Source: Hypholoma sublateritium FD-334 SS-4
Taxonomy: Eukaryota; Basidiomycota; Agaricomycetes; Agaricales; Strophariaceae
Assembly (NCBI GenBank): GCA_000827495.1
Contig: KN817614.1
Coordinates: 1 to 64,000, forward strand
Reading direction: 5' to 3'
DNA length: 64,000 nt
Position numbers and translations under genes: made by a program
Shown here: piece by piece, positions 43,382-55,400 of the stretch
Position numbering within the stretch: the first letter of the stretch is position 1
Layout of the letters: each line of letters begins with the position of its first letter
The notes under the pieces: model-generated
What the model was told of the DNA's origin: nothing
Seen by the model: the letters and a program-made list of their open reading frames with translations, nothing else
Databases searched by the model: none

Positions 43382-44651
43382 ATGAATGCCTCAGTGACAC
43401 TTCCATTTGATATCTTTGCGTACATTTCCGACACATTGGGTGCTGGACGAGAAAAAGTTACTCTCAAAGCGCTGTCACGGACCTGCAAATTCATGCTACC
43501 ACTGTGCCGCCGACACCTTTTCTCATCGATCGGGTTGATGGACTCGACTTGGGCCACACAAAAAAATATCGGCCTAGCTCGCTTTCTCACTGGGTCTCCC
43601 GATACTGTCCGCTGCATAAATAAACTGTCATACTTTGTCGACACTAGGACACCCCTCAGCCAACATATAATTGACATACTGGAGGTCCTACGCAGTCGCT
43701 CAGCCTCCCTGCAGTCGGTCTCACTCCTTCCGATGACTGGAGAGTACGACTGGAATGTACTGCAAGATCATACACAGTCACTACTTATATCGCTGATACA
43801 GCTGCCTACAGTAACTCACCTCGATCTCCTCTTCATAAAAAACTTTCCGCTTGTCGCTCTCTCCCTTTGCAGCGGCCTTACCGGTATCTCGATTCATAAT
43901 GTATCCAATACGACCTCTTATGTCGGTCAGACCATCACACGCTCTACAATTCCTACCCCAACCTCATTAAATACTAACGGGTCCATTTCCGCTCTTTCGG
44001 TCCTTATGCGCCCACCGGGCCCCGCCGCAATCGACCCAATCATCGATTTCAGTCATCTTGAGAACGCCTCCCTCAACATTTGTGATGCCAGTGGGGCCTC
44101 ACAAATAAATGAACTTTTGAAGGCAGCCAAGCAGCTTCAATCACTCTTCATAGATTGTACGTGATTTATGTTATCTTAACAGTGCATCGTCAAATTAAAC
44201 GTGCTTTTTTTGCCAAGTTAACGGCCCGTTATTGCTGGCTGGACTAGGTTCAAGCCTAGCAGCTAAAGCCTATCGAACACTTAAATCAGTCAAGTTACAT
44301 CTTGCTGTTGGTCAGGCCCACTATTCACCTTTGTGTGGACTTACCCTGGAGCTGCGACAACTTTCTGGGAACAACGTCCTTGAAGAGCTGGATATTTCCG
44401 TCCTAGTTGGAGCAGACGAACCCTGTCGCACGGAAGCGGACGACTGGTCCGACCTCGACGCTTTATTGACTGTTCAAGGTGCCTTCCCCATGTTGCATCG
44501 AGTAACAGTGAAGCTCTCGTGGTTCTCTGATGCCCGAGAAGAAGAGCAGATCCAAGCGCTTTTTCACAGGTTGACTCAGGATCGATTTCCGCAGCTCCTC
44601 AAAAGCTCAGCAGTCCAGTTCGAGTTCTACGAAGAGCACGACTCCATCTAA
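43382..44651 (+). CDS. F-box/LRR-like hypothetical protein
   Basis: Two exons, 43382-44156 and 44218-44651, joined over a 61-bp intron (GTACGT...AAG), give 403 residues. The N-terminus (LPFDIFAYISDTLGAGREKV, ALSRTCKFMLPLCRRHLFSS) follows the F-box-like pattern seen in large agaricomycete families: Leu-Pro start, a helix, then Cys-x3-Pro and Arg-His-Leu-Phe. The remainder alternates short Leu-rich strands (LQSVSLLPM, VTHLDLLFI, ENASLNIC) like degenerate leucine-rich repeats. Such proteins are presumed SCF substrate adaptors; the target is unknown. Confidence 0.75.
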
Positions 44652-45021
44652 CATTCCAGTTCCGTACCCTCTAACATGACTTTTGGTTGCGTAGCGTCTC
44701 GGGCTGGAATCGCCCCAAAGTCATCCAATTAAACACCTATCGAACACTATCCAACGTACCATGAGGAGCAGCCATACTCAACAGGCTGTATGTCGTGCAG
44801 TCTGTTTCCGCAACGCATGCAAAACGCATGCTCATACGATCCTATTACACAGTGAATGCATTAGGGCGCAATCAGTTATTTAGTACAAATTCTACGCGAA
44901 ATTATAAGGTATACATTGAGTGCGAAAGCGTGTCGTGACGGGAGATCAGCGGGACCATGCAGGGGAAGTAGAAGCAGAGCAGGACGGAAAGGGAGTGCAG
45001 CGTAGTTGACCGAAACCACGC

Positions 45022-48000
45022 TTAGCGTGCGGGGGAGTTCGTCCCGGAGGCCTTGTTCGAGTCCATAACGTCGTTAAGTTGATTATTTCGTTTCTGGGCA
45101 AGTTCCAGTTGTCGTTGGATACTCCTGGAAACATATGTCAGTTCAGGCAGTCCTGAAACGAAGAAAAAGAAAAAGCTACGCACTTGAGGTTGTTCTCCAG
45201 CTCCGCCACCCGCTCCTTGCTGCCCTGGCGCTCCCGCTTCACGCGCTCCTCTGCGGCCTTCAGCCGCGCCTCGTACTCCTTGACACGTGCCTCCCACTTA
45301 CTGTCCGCGGACATCGTTTTCTGGCTCATCGCCGCGATCTTCTCCTCGCTCGCGACGAGCTGGTTCTGCGCGTTGTTCAACCGGCGCTCGGCGTTCGCCG
45401 CGCGCGCGGCCATCGAGCGCAGCTCCATCGCGTCGCTCCCGCCCGGGCGCTTCATCCCGGAGAGCTGGTTCGCCATCTCGATGTTCGTCGCCTACTCCAC
45501 AGATCAGCACATACTGAACGAAAATGGGAATGGGAATGAGGGCGCCGTACCTTGATCGCGTCGAGCTCGCCTTCCTTCTGCGCGAACTTGCGCTTCCACG
45601 TCGCCTTGGTCTCGGCGACGGTCTTGAGGCTGCTCTCGAACTTGTCGATCTGCTTCCACCGCGTGTCGAGCTGCCTGCGCATGTCGGTGAACTTATCGGC
45701 GAAACGCGCCTCGACCTCCTTGCAGCGCTTCTCGAAGTCCATCTGGATCTGGCTGAGCGCCTTCAGCCGCGTGATGAGGTTGTCGTGGAACACGCTGAAG
45801 TTCGTGAACGGCTTCGTCTCGCCTTGCGTGCCTTTTTTCTGTAGATCGGTTAGAGTAGCCCAAGGAAAAAGAGCCACCACTCACGGGTGTCTTGTCCACG
45901 CCAAGAATCTTATCGAGATACTGGTATATCGTCAGCAAAAGGGTATTCCGCTCCGTGAGCTGGTCGCGGTACTGGTTCTCGACGCTCATCAACGACCGCT
46001 GGTCCTTCCCAAGCCGCTGCTCGAGCTCGAGCACCTTCGCCTTGTACCCCGCGACGTCGCCCTCCGCTGCCTTCAGGCTACTCATAACCGCATCGAGCTT
46101 CTCCGCGACGTTCAGTCGTGCCTGCGTCTGCGCCGCGAGCTGTGTGGCAAGGTCCCGGTTCTCCGCATGCAACTTGTCCACGAGCGCGCCACGGTCGCGC
46201 GTCTGCCCCTCGCGGTCGTCGAGCTCGCGGCGCGCGCGCGCGAGCTCATCCTCGAGGCGCTCGAGGTCGCGCTTCAGCCGGTCCGCCTCGAGCTGCAGCG
46301 AGAAGCGCGCGGTCGTGTGCGTCTCGCCGAGGCGCTTGCGCTCCGTCTCGAGCGTCTGCAGCGCGGTCTGCACGGCGGCGAGATCGGCCTCGCGCTGTGC
46401 GAGGAGGCTCTGCGCGCGCGCGAGGTCCGCGAGCGCGCTTTGCAGCGCGGACTCCTTGGCCTCGAGCGTGCGCTTCTCGTGCCGCAGGGCGGTGTCGTGC
46501 GCCTGGTCCGCAGCGTCGAAGTCGGCCGCGAGCTGCTCGCGCGCAGTGCGCTCGCGCTGGAGCTCGCCCACGAGATCCTCGACGTGCGCGGCGAGCTCTT
46601 CTTGGCGCTCGCGGTGCGCGTGAACGTCCTTGGAGAGGGAGTCGTACAGGTCGATGCGCTGCTGGAGCTCGTCCTTCAGATCGGCGATTTTCTGTAGAAC
46701 GATTGTTATATTGGGTCAAATAATGACGGTAGAGAGAAACGATGTACCTCCTTCAATGCCGTTTGGACTGCTTCCAGTTTCTCTCGCTCTGCAGCTTCCT
46801 CATCTCTCGCACGTTCGTAGTCCTCTTTCATGCGGTCCATCTCATCTTCAAGTTGACATAGCTGTTCTCCCAGCTTGTCGTTGGTCTGCTGAAGATTTTC
46901 CAACTCGTCGTCCTTGTTTTCGGCCTCTTGTTCAAGGTGAGCCAGGGCGGACTCGAACTTAGCGTGCAGGTCGTTTGAGGCGGCTTCGAGATCATTGATG
47001 TGCTCCCGCAGGTCCTTGGATTCCGTCTCCCTGTCTGCGAGGATCTATTTACTACGATCAGCGAATATTTCACAGAGGAAATGGAAACGCTTACATCCTT
47101 CAGCTGGTCCACTTGTGTCCGTGCCTCCTCGACTTCGCCCCTCCATTCCTCCTCGACGACCATCACAATTCGTTGATGCTCGCCCACCAAAGTGTCGATC
47201 TCCTGCGATTTCCGGTCATTTTCGTCCTCCCGTTGCTGCAGCTCGATCAATAGCGCGGCGAGCTTGTCGCGCATTGTGTTCATCTCATCCTCGACAGCCT
47301 CGCGCTGGTCCCTTTCTTCGAGCACCTGCGCGCGACTCTCGCTCCGTTCGATGTTCTCGTTTTCCCGCCGACGCTGGACCTCTTCTAGCTCCAAGCGCAG
47401 CACATCGATCTCGTCGGCGAGATCCTCCTTCTCCTCTTCCCGCCTGGCGGCGAGCTCCGCTTGCTCTGTGAGCTGGGCGCGCAGCTCCTGATTGTCTTCT
47501 TCGAGCTCCTTCAACCGCCGCTTCCGCCCGCCGATGCTCTCGTTCGCCGACTCGTCCCCACGCCGCTCGAGCACGTCGCGCATGCGTTCGATCTCGTCCG
47601 CGTTCTCTTCGATGAGGGCCCGCGCAGCTTCGAGATCCTCCTCGAGCTCCGCGTTGCGCTCTTGTGCCTCCCGCAGCGCGTCGTCTTCGTACCCCGCCCG
47701 ACGCCGCCTGAGCTCCTGAATTTCCCGCTCGCGCTCCTCGAGCTTGTCCTCGAGCTCCCTCTCCCTCTCGCGTCCCGCACCGGCCCCCGTACCCGCCCCA
47801 GCGCGCTGCAGGCGCTCGAGCTCGTGCTCTAAACTGAGTACGAGCTTCTTCAACTTCTTGATCTCCATGCCGCGCTGCTGCACCTCGATCTTGAGAGATA
47901 TATTCTGCTTGAGCGCGGCGTCGATCTGGTCCGGCGCGAGCTGCGCGAGGCGCTCCTCGAGGAAGTGCACGCGGAGCTTGATGTCGAAGTTCTCCTTCTT

Positions 48001-48357
48001 GAGTGCGTCGATGTGTTTCTCCTGGTCGCGCAACGTCAGCGTCACCCCCGCCGCGCCCTTGCCGCCGCGTTTCGCGGACCGCGCGGAAGCGGCGGGCGTT
48101 TCGGGCGCGGCGTCGGCCCACTTGGAGTCATCGGCTGTGGGGTCGTCCGGGTCCAAAGTGCTAGCGTTCCTTCGCGAAAATGCAGAGACAGGAGGAGGAG
48201 TGGCTACGAGAGCCGATGATTGTGCAGTGGTACGCGACGAGGCGGAGGGCACGCGGAATGCAGAGCGGCTCGGTGTGGCGGCAAAGCTGGCTAGCGAGCC
48301 CAGCGAGAGCTCGGGCTGCGATGTGGAAGCATTCGAGATGTCGAAAGCGCCAGACAT
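45022..48357 (-). CDS. CM1-motif (Cnn_1N) coiled-coil microtubule organiser, Mto1/centrosomin type
   Basis: Six exons (48357-47095, 47044-46748, 46691-45885, 45838-45551, 45491-45184, 45124-45022) keep frame and give 1,021 residues. After a Ser/Pro-rich N-terminal region comes the CM1 motif at about residues 100-170: TLRDQEKHIDALKKENFDIK, LRVHFLEERLAQLAPDQ, KKLKKLV. CM1 recruits and activates gamma-tubulin complexes in fungal Mto1 and animal centrosomin. Nearly all the rest is predicted coiled coil rich in Glu, Arg, Leu and Gln heptads. A short low-complexity tail ends NKASGTNSPAR. No motor or C-terminal PACT-like domain was evident by eye. It is intact and is likely a spindle-pole or cytoplasmic microtubule nucleator. 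Confidence 0.85.
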
Positions 48358-48525
48358 GGCTCCGTTGCGTACGTCGCGCTGCAGAGCGTCGGCGTCCGTC
48401 GTCGTCGTCGACGGAGAGAACGAGCAGCACGTGCCACGCAGCGAACATGTTGTTGATTATCCACATCACGTGGCTGAAATGAGCGCCCGTTGGATGAGAC
48501 AAACACAATTTACACGTAGCACATC

Positions 48526-48629
48526 GCCTCCTTGGCTCAGTTGGCTAGAGCGCAGGTCTCATATCTTTAATGTGAGTGGTCCCAGACCATGTAATCCTGA
48601 GGTCGCAAGTTCGAGCCTTGCAGGGGGCA
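48526..48629 (+). tRNA. tRNA-Met (CAT), intron-containing, gene 1 of 5
   Basis: Acceptor arms GCCTCCT (48526) and AGGGGGC pair with one G-U, discriminator A. D arm GGCTCAGTTGGCTAGAGC, anticodon loop CTCATAA once a 30-nt intron after position 37 is removed, T arm with AAGTTCGAGCCTT. A and B boxes are good. It is the best-formed of the five. Confidence 0.9.
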
Positions 48630-48695
48630 CCAATAGTTTTTTATCCTTTATTTTGCGAACAGAAGATATGAAATTAGAATATCATCATTTCCGAT

Positions 48696-49284
48696 TAAGG
48701 CTCCAACCATATTATATGTATACTGTATATATATGGTTCTTTTTGTATGTATATGTGTATATGTATGCCCGAAATCCCAAAATGCGGATATACACATACA
48801 CATATGGTATATAGTGATATATACAGTTGTTGAAATTACATCTAAATCCCTGAAATATCACCTCTAAATGGTGGACTGAGNACCTGCCTTGCCTTGTGGA
48901 ACCTCCCCTTCTGCAATCAAACATGAATTTGACAAAAAGGGGTGCGAGAAGAGACTGCCGGACTTGCGTGCGACCTATGTTTGTAGATTTGTCAGCTTTG
49001 ATCCGGACGGATTGGGCCGGGTGTAAGCCGGATGGTGAATTTCGACGGTGTTTTCAAACTCTTTTGTCAAATGTTTGGCTTGAAGTCAGCTTGGAGTCCT
49101 CTCCATACATTATTGACACCCTATTGGAGTGGAATATTCATAGGAATCAGGCTTAAAAATATTCTGTTTGCTAACTGTATATTTTTACTGTATACTGTAT
49201 ATATACAGTATAATACACACTATTAACCGTATCTGTATATTTTCACTTTTTGTCACATACACATATAATATGGTTGGAGCCTTA
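48696..49284. mobile_element. hAT-like MITE, 589 bp
   Basis: Perfect 24-bp terminal inverted repeats, starting TAAGGCTCCAACCATATTAT, flanked by a perfect 8-bp target duplication TTTCCGAT (48688-48695 and 49285-49292). The 8-bp duplication and TA-rich ends fit the hAT superfamily. The interior has long TATA/GTATAT runs and no transposase. It inserted 60 bp downstream of tRNA-Met gene 1. One N near 48881. Confidence 0.85.
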
Positions 49285-49292
49285 TTTCCGAT

Positions 49293-49905
49293 ACTCCGTG
49301 CTCACTTGTTTTTCCCGACCGAGGCTGTATAGGTCTCCCGCTCCATACACAGCGGCGAGAGTATTCAAAGGAGAATGTATCTGTGCTTTTCGACGACCGT
49401 GCTTGCGCAGCCAAGTCGCCTTTCGATGATGGAACCCCACATTCTTTTCAGCTCGGAAAGGTAATGCATCACAAAGAAAGCCGTATTCTCGAGAGTCAAG
49501 GCCCTATGAAAGGGCGCGCTGGTTGCGCGCTGGGTTGAGGCTGCGTACAAATAAAGTCTCTGCCGTACAGGTTGCGAGTTGTAAGATACCCCGAAAAAAG
49601 GGAGAAAGGTCCCCAGTTATTTGAACTTGGTCGAAGTACGGCTATGAACCTTAAGATGCACACATAAACTCAACCACTGCAATATTAAATACATATTGAT
49701 GACATATGTAAAGCTTTAAGGTGATTGCTTTGCTGTGGAAAAGGAACACGATACATTCAACATGCTGCACGCATTGTACTATTTTACAAGACACCTTCTA
49801 TATATTGAAGGAGACGGTAAGTGAACGTAAAATAACTATGTATCGTTCACTGAGCTTGCGCCCAACGTGGTGGCACTTTATCTTCTCCAACGGCGGCCTA
49901 CCATC
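49293..49905. other. Spacer before tRNA-Met gene 2
   Basis: No supported gene; small frames only. Confidence 0.4.
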
Positions 49906-50009
49906 GTCTCATTGGCTCAGCTGGTTAGAGCACAGGTCTCATATCTTCGATGTGGGTGGTCTAGGACCACGTAAACCTGGGATCGCAAGTTCGAGCCTTG
50001 CATGGGACA
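49906..50009 (+). tRNA. tRNA-Met (CAT), intron-containing, gene 2 of 5
   Basis: Acceptor GTCTCAT pairs with ATGGGAC. Anticodon stem CAGGT/ACCTG, loop CTCATAA, 30-nt intron after position 37 with internal complementarity (GTGGTCTAGGACCAC). T arm as in gene 1. Confidence 0.85.
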
Positions 50010-50508
50010 GGTATCTTTTGTTTTACGTAGGAGCAGAAGTAGCTCGGCGACCCTTTTTCGCGGGAATCAAGCAGCCAATGAGTCACACTCATGCCGCAGG
50101 TGCACTAAACCACCGATTGCATTGCAGCACTGGGATGGCTACATCCCCGTCAAAATCATACAATGATCATAATAAACATAAAGCTGAAGTTCAGAGTTCT
50201 GTTTGAAACGATGCCTCTTTACTAACCCAACCTCCATGGCGGCCATGGTCAAAACCACTGGTCGCGTCCAAAAATAGATCGAAATCCTGCCAAGCTATTT
50301 TTGTCGCCAACGTGTATAAATACTGATAAACACTTGTGTTGGCCATGACTCGGAATCGCCACAGGCGTTACTTACATGCCTCTTACATGAAACCATATCG
50401 CGCTAAGAGTCTCGACAATTATAAGTACTCGGGTGTGTATTTGTATTATCACATTGAGATGGCGCCGACGTGATAGCCCATTATCTTGTCCTACGGATGC
50501 CTACCATC

Positions 50509-50612
50509 GTCTCATTGGCTCAGCTGGTTGGAGCACAGGTCTCATATCTTCGATGTGGGTGGTCTAGGACCACGTAAACCTGGGATCGCAAGTTCGATCC
50601 TTGCATGGGACA
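50509..50612 (+). tRNA. tRNA-Met (CAT), intron-containing, gene 3 of 5
   Basis: Nearly identical to gene 2; it differs in the D loop (GGTTGGAGC for GGTTAGAGC) and T loop (TTCGATCC for TTCGAGCC). Same intron. Confidence 0.8.
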
Positions 50613-51073
50613 CTGGTATCTTTTGTTACGTAGGAGGAGAAGCAGCGCGCCAACTTTTTTTCGCGAAATTCACACAAGAAATGAATCGTGACTCATGCGC
50701 GGCGGTGCGCCATCGCCTGAATTTGGCACTAGGGTAACTAGTACTCCTCTGCTACACACATTCTAATAAATAGGCAGCTCAAGTTGAGAGTTCTGTTTGA
50801 AACGATGCGTGATTACGAACCTAGCCTCCGTGGCTGGCATTGTCAAATCACAGGCCGCGTCCAAAAATAGATTGGAATTATGCCAAGCATTTTGTTTAAG
50901 TAACTACGGGTAAATAAAAGGTAAATACTGGCCTCTACTTCCTGCAGTCTCAATGCTATCGTATTGAGCTCATCACCCCTCTAGCCAAGGTATGATTAAG
51001 TTGCTCTTCGCCGGTTCTACATCAACCCCGTACCCAGCGTAATGGCAAACACAAGGCTGCCAAGACCGCCATC

Positions 51074-51176
51074 GCCTCATTAGCTCAGTGGTAGCAGCGC
51101 AAGTCTCATGTCTTCGATGTGAGTGGTCCAAGACCACGTAAACTTGAGGTCGCAAGTTCAAGCCTTGCATGGGGCA
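51074..51176 (+). tRNA. tRNA-Met-like (CAT), intron-containing, gene 4 of 5
   Basis: Acceptor GCCTCAT/ATGGGGC, anticodon stem CAAGT/ACTTG, G at position 37, intron of about 30 nt. The D stem is weaker (GCTC against CAGC), so it may be decaying. Confidence 0.7.
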
Positions 51177-51661
51177 CGTATCTTTTGTTTTACGTAGCAG
51201 GAGAAGCAGTCCGCCAATCTTTTTTCGCGAAATTCACAGATCATAGATGTCAGAAGGATTGAACTATGACTCACGCGTGCTGCGCCACTGACGTGATTTA
51301 AGCACTGGGATAAGTGCATCCTTCCTACAAGCATATTATAATCTATGGAAAGCTGAAGGTCAAATTTCTGTTGGAAGCTATGTACCAGTGTGCCCTCCAT
51401 GGCGGCCAGCGTTGGTCCAGCGTCTAAATTACTTGCTTGAATCTATTTTTATCGTCGGGTGTATTTGAAATACAGGTATTAAATACTCCCGCCGTTGGCC
51501 ATGACTCGCTCAGGAATCAGCGATACAGGTATTGCATGTCCATTACCTCTTACCTGATATCGTATTGCTCTCTGTTAAGAGTTGTGGATATATATCCTAG
51601 CCTGCTCACATCAGGCCCATGCCCAAGCCCTAATGTAATGGAAAATTCACATCCATCCATC

Positions 51662-51765
51662 GCCTCATTAGTTCAGTGGCAGTAACGCAAGTCTCATGTC
51701 TCCGATGTGAGTGGTCTTCGGACCACGCAAACTTGAGGTCGCAAGTTCAATCCTTGCATGGGGCA
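51662..51765 (+). tRNA. tRNA-Met-like (CAT), intron-containing, gene 5 of 5
   Basis: Acceptor GCCTCAT/ATGGGGC and a good T arm, but the D stem and A box are altered (GTTCAGTGGCAGTAAC). It is the most diverged copy and possibly a pseudogene. Confidence 0.65.
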
Positions 51766-52451
51766 CTGGTATCTTTTGTTACGTAGGAGGAGACGCTGTG
51801 CGCCAACCATTTTTCGCGAAATTCACACAGGTGACAGAAGATGAACTGTGACTCATGACTCACGAGTTCAGAGTCGTGCCTGGTGAGCCACCGGATAGAT
51901 TTTGGCTGTGAGGTAGTTAAGGTTGTGCTACATATATACTGTAATATACTGGGAGCTAGTGTTCAAATTTCTGTTTCAATCGATGCAACCTGCCCAGCAA
52001 TTTTGACAATGACGGCGATGGAGGCGTGTCTATAAATAGATTTTGAAGATCAAAGTTATTTTTATCCCTAATGTCAACACTTCTGACCAACTTCCGACAG
52101 GAAATACAGACGTCACCGACAGGGTACTATATCGCTCTCAGAATCTATTCACTCGAAACTTTGCACGCTCGTCGCTCTCCACCGTTTATCCTTAAGCTTA
52201 AGTGGTTGGCCGCCGTTTGGCCGTTGTTTGGCTAACATCTAGCGATTGTTTGGACACGCTACATGTTTTTCCCACGATAGACAATGAGTTCGTCGCCTAT
52301 TGTTCGCCCATTGTCTCGACGAACCTTTCAAAATGCGTGCTCTCTTTTGTTGGCCCATAAACAATGCGCAGCGTTTCTGTCCTCGTGAAGCCACTCTCAA
52401 AGCACCTCTAACCTCGTTCCCGACAAAGCCACACTCTTCGCTTTGTCTACG
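51766..52451. other. Last tRNA unit flank and upstream region of the Ste6-like gene
   Basis: The first 200 bp repeat the tRNA downstream flank. Near 52205-52250 GTTTGGCC/GTTTGGCT/GTTTGGAC recur at 10-20 bp intervals, a possible regulatory cluster about 220 bp upstream of the ATG of the exporter gene. Confidence 0.4.
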
Positions 52452-55400
52452 ATGTCGCATATTTCTCATATCCCTCCCCATGATCACGATCCCGACTTCA
52501 GCTCGCGCTCTTCAGTATCATCCACAGTAGGGAAGAAGGATCTCTCTCCAGACGTCGACACCGAAATGTCGGAGCAAGTCGACGCACCACAGGTTGCACC
52601 ATCCCTCCACCTACTTTTCTCTTTCATCTCGCGGCGACACGTCGCGTTCCTCCTCATCCCTGCCGTCTTTTCGTCGATGATTGCTGGCGGTATCGCCCCA
52701 TTCATGACCTTTGTCGTCGGCCAAGCGTTCGACGCCTTCTCTCAGTTCCCTCTGACCCCCAATCCACCCCAAGAAGCCAAAGACGCCCTGCTACACAATG
52801 TGGGAACAACCGCTCTGGAACTGATAGGTCTTGCCGTTGGTTCGTTGGCACTGAGCAGCGTCACCTCCTGCCTGTGGATCTGGACGGGCGAAATAAATGT
52901 CAGGGCGCTCCGCAGAGCGGTCTATGTTGCTGTGTCGCAGAAGCCGATGGTCTGGTTCGACACGCAGAGCCCCACCACGAACGAGGCGGACGGCACAATC
53001 GGCGCAGGAGGGCTCATGGCGAAATTTTCTCGGTATGTAATTTATCTCTCTTACAACTCCTTAGGGTGCTCATGTCTAGTCAATAGGGAGACAGACGAAG
53101 TCCGCATGGCATCGTCTCTGGCATCCGGAATGCTTGTTCAATATCTTACCACCGTCGTCGCCGCCCTAATCCTCGCGTTCATGCGGTCCTGGTCGCTGAC
53201 CCTCGTCATCCTATCTGCCGTCCCGCTCCTCACATTTATTCAAGCCTTCTCGCAAGCCTTCGCGGCCCCACTTCTGGTGCAAGAGCGCGAGCAGACCGGA
53301 ATCGCTGCCACCGTCATCGAGCGCGCGGCCGCTGCGATCGACACCGTCAAAGCATTCAACGCCGCTGGGCTCGAGCACACACGCGCAAGTGCGGTCTTCG
53401 GCCGCCTTCACCTCGCCGCGCGGAAGCTGACGCGGTTGTGGGGCGCGGCATCTGGCGCCTCGCAGTTCGTCGTGATGGCCATGTTCGTGCAGGGCTTCTG
53501 GTTCGGCGGCAAACTTGTGCGCGAGGGAAAGGCGAGCGCGGGCGACGTGATGGCGGTCTTCTGGGCGTGCCTCATCGCGACGAGCAGCCTGCAGACGTGC
53601 ATCCCGCAGCTCATCGTGCTCGCGAAGGGGAAATCTGCCGCGGCCGCGCTTGTCGCGCTTATCGACACCGAGGCGCCCGCGCCTACGCACCGCCCTGCTG
53701 GTCTCACGCCGGCAACCTGCAAGGGCGACCTTGTGTTGCACGACGTGACGTTCGCGTACCCGTCGCGCCCGGACGTCGATGTCCTGTCGGGCGTCTCGCT
53801 TTTCCTCCCCGCGAAGGAGCTCACGTTCGTCGTCGGCTCGTCGGGCTCCGGAAAATCTACCATCGCGCATCTCCTGTGCGGGATGTACATCCCTCAACGC
53901 GGGACCATTGAGCTCGACGGGCGGCGCCTAAGTACGCTCGACGACGCATGGCTCCGCGACCAGGTTGCGTGCGTCGGGCAGCAGGGTGCTGCAGGCGTCG
54001 TGATTTTTGAGGGGAAGACCGTGTGGGAGAACATCGCAGCGGCTGTCCAAGGCCATTCCACGCGCGGTCTCACGACGAAGGACGTCAAGGAGGCCTGCCG
54101 CGCGGCGCTAATGCACGAATTTGTTAGGGACCTGCCCCAGGGATACGAGACTATCCTTGGTGGGGGTAACGGTGTCGGCCTCAGCGGCGGCCAGAAGCAG
54201 CGCCTGGCTATCGCGAGGGCACGATTGAGGAACCCCACGGTTCTCATTCTCGGTATGTGCCTTTTATATTATGGTATCGTTGCTTTATTGATCATCCATT
54301 ACACCGCAGACGAAGCTACTTCCGCGCTGGACCCCACCTCGCGCATCCTTGTCTTCGAGGCGATCAAACACTGGCGCCGGAATAAAACGACCATCGTCAT
54401 CACCCACGACCTGTCCCAGATCTCCGTGGAGGACTTCGTCTACGTTCTCAAGGACGGCCGTGTAGTGGAACAAGGATACCGCGCGGATTTGGAGGACCGC
54501 GGGAAGGACGCCTACTACAAAGGCATCCGCGGGGAGTTCAGAAGGATGGCCGAATTTCAGGGCGAGTCGGAGGGCGGCGACGGCGAATGGACCGCCCCCG
54601 CTGACGTCGGATCCCCACTGCTGTCCGCAGCCGGCATCGTCGGCGAGGCGCCCGGACTGCTTACCACCCAGCACGCACTTGCGCTAAGGCCGGTGTCGAC
54701 TTTCGGTAACTGGATGTTCGATGTCGTCGCAGACCTCACCTCGCCTCTGTCGCCGCGAGCGCTGCAGTCCACTCTACCCTCCCAAACACAGGCACAACTT
54801 AACGGCACCACCTTTGACACCCTGCGCCCACGCCCGCAAAGCACCGCGCTACCCGCCCTCTCCCCGCCGGCCTTCGCGTTCATAGCACAGGAGAAGCGCT
54901 TCAGCGCACCGCTTACGCCAAGCTCGGCGACGTTCACCGAGGCAGCGCCGCGCTTCCCTGTGAGCGGCTACTTCGACGATGAAGAGTACATAAACATGAA
55001 GGAGCGCCACAGCGTGATGGAGCGCAGCGCTGTCAAAGCAAGACAGGCGCGCATGTCCCGCACGCGGTTCGAGCGCGACGTGTCGGACTACGTCAAGGTC
55101 GAGGAGGCGCTGTACCACAGCACCACCGAGATGCGCCCTGCAACCACCGACGCCGCCGACGACTACCGCCCAGGATTCATCGCGCTCATGCGCAGCGTAT
55201 ACCCGCAGCTCCCGCACAAGCCACTCCCCTTCGCCGGCCTCGCCATTTGCGTCCTCAGCGGCGCCATGACGCCCTTGTTCTCGTTCCTGCTCTCGCGCGT
55301 CCTCTTCGAAGTTTCCGCCGGCGCGCAGAACGTGCGCGTGATCAACACCTTCGGCGGCCTCGTCCTCGGCGTCGCGGCACTCGACGGGCTCCTCCTCGGC

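Larger units (their letters stand above)
49906..52000 (+). repeat. Tandem units carrying tRNA-Met genes 2-5
   Basis: Each tRNA is followed at once by the same downstream sequence: TATCTTTTGT, TACGTAGGAG, then TTTTTCGCG and further matches up to about 200 bp. The units are spaced 603, 565 and 588 bp apart, so the array grew by unequal duplication of tRNA plus flank, not by scattered insertion. Confidence 0.85.

Noticed and set aside
45135..48814. Long plus-strand frames (for example 45552-46697 and 47744-48814)
   Set aside because: Antisense shadows of the GC-rich coiled-coil gene; Arg/Ser/Leu-rich with no family resemblance.
49721..50737. Plus-strand frames containing HWLSWLEHRSHIFDVG twice
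   Set aside because: They are translations through tRNA-Met genes 2 and 3 and their repeated flanks.
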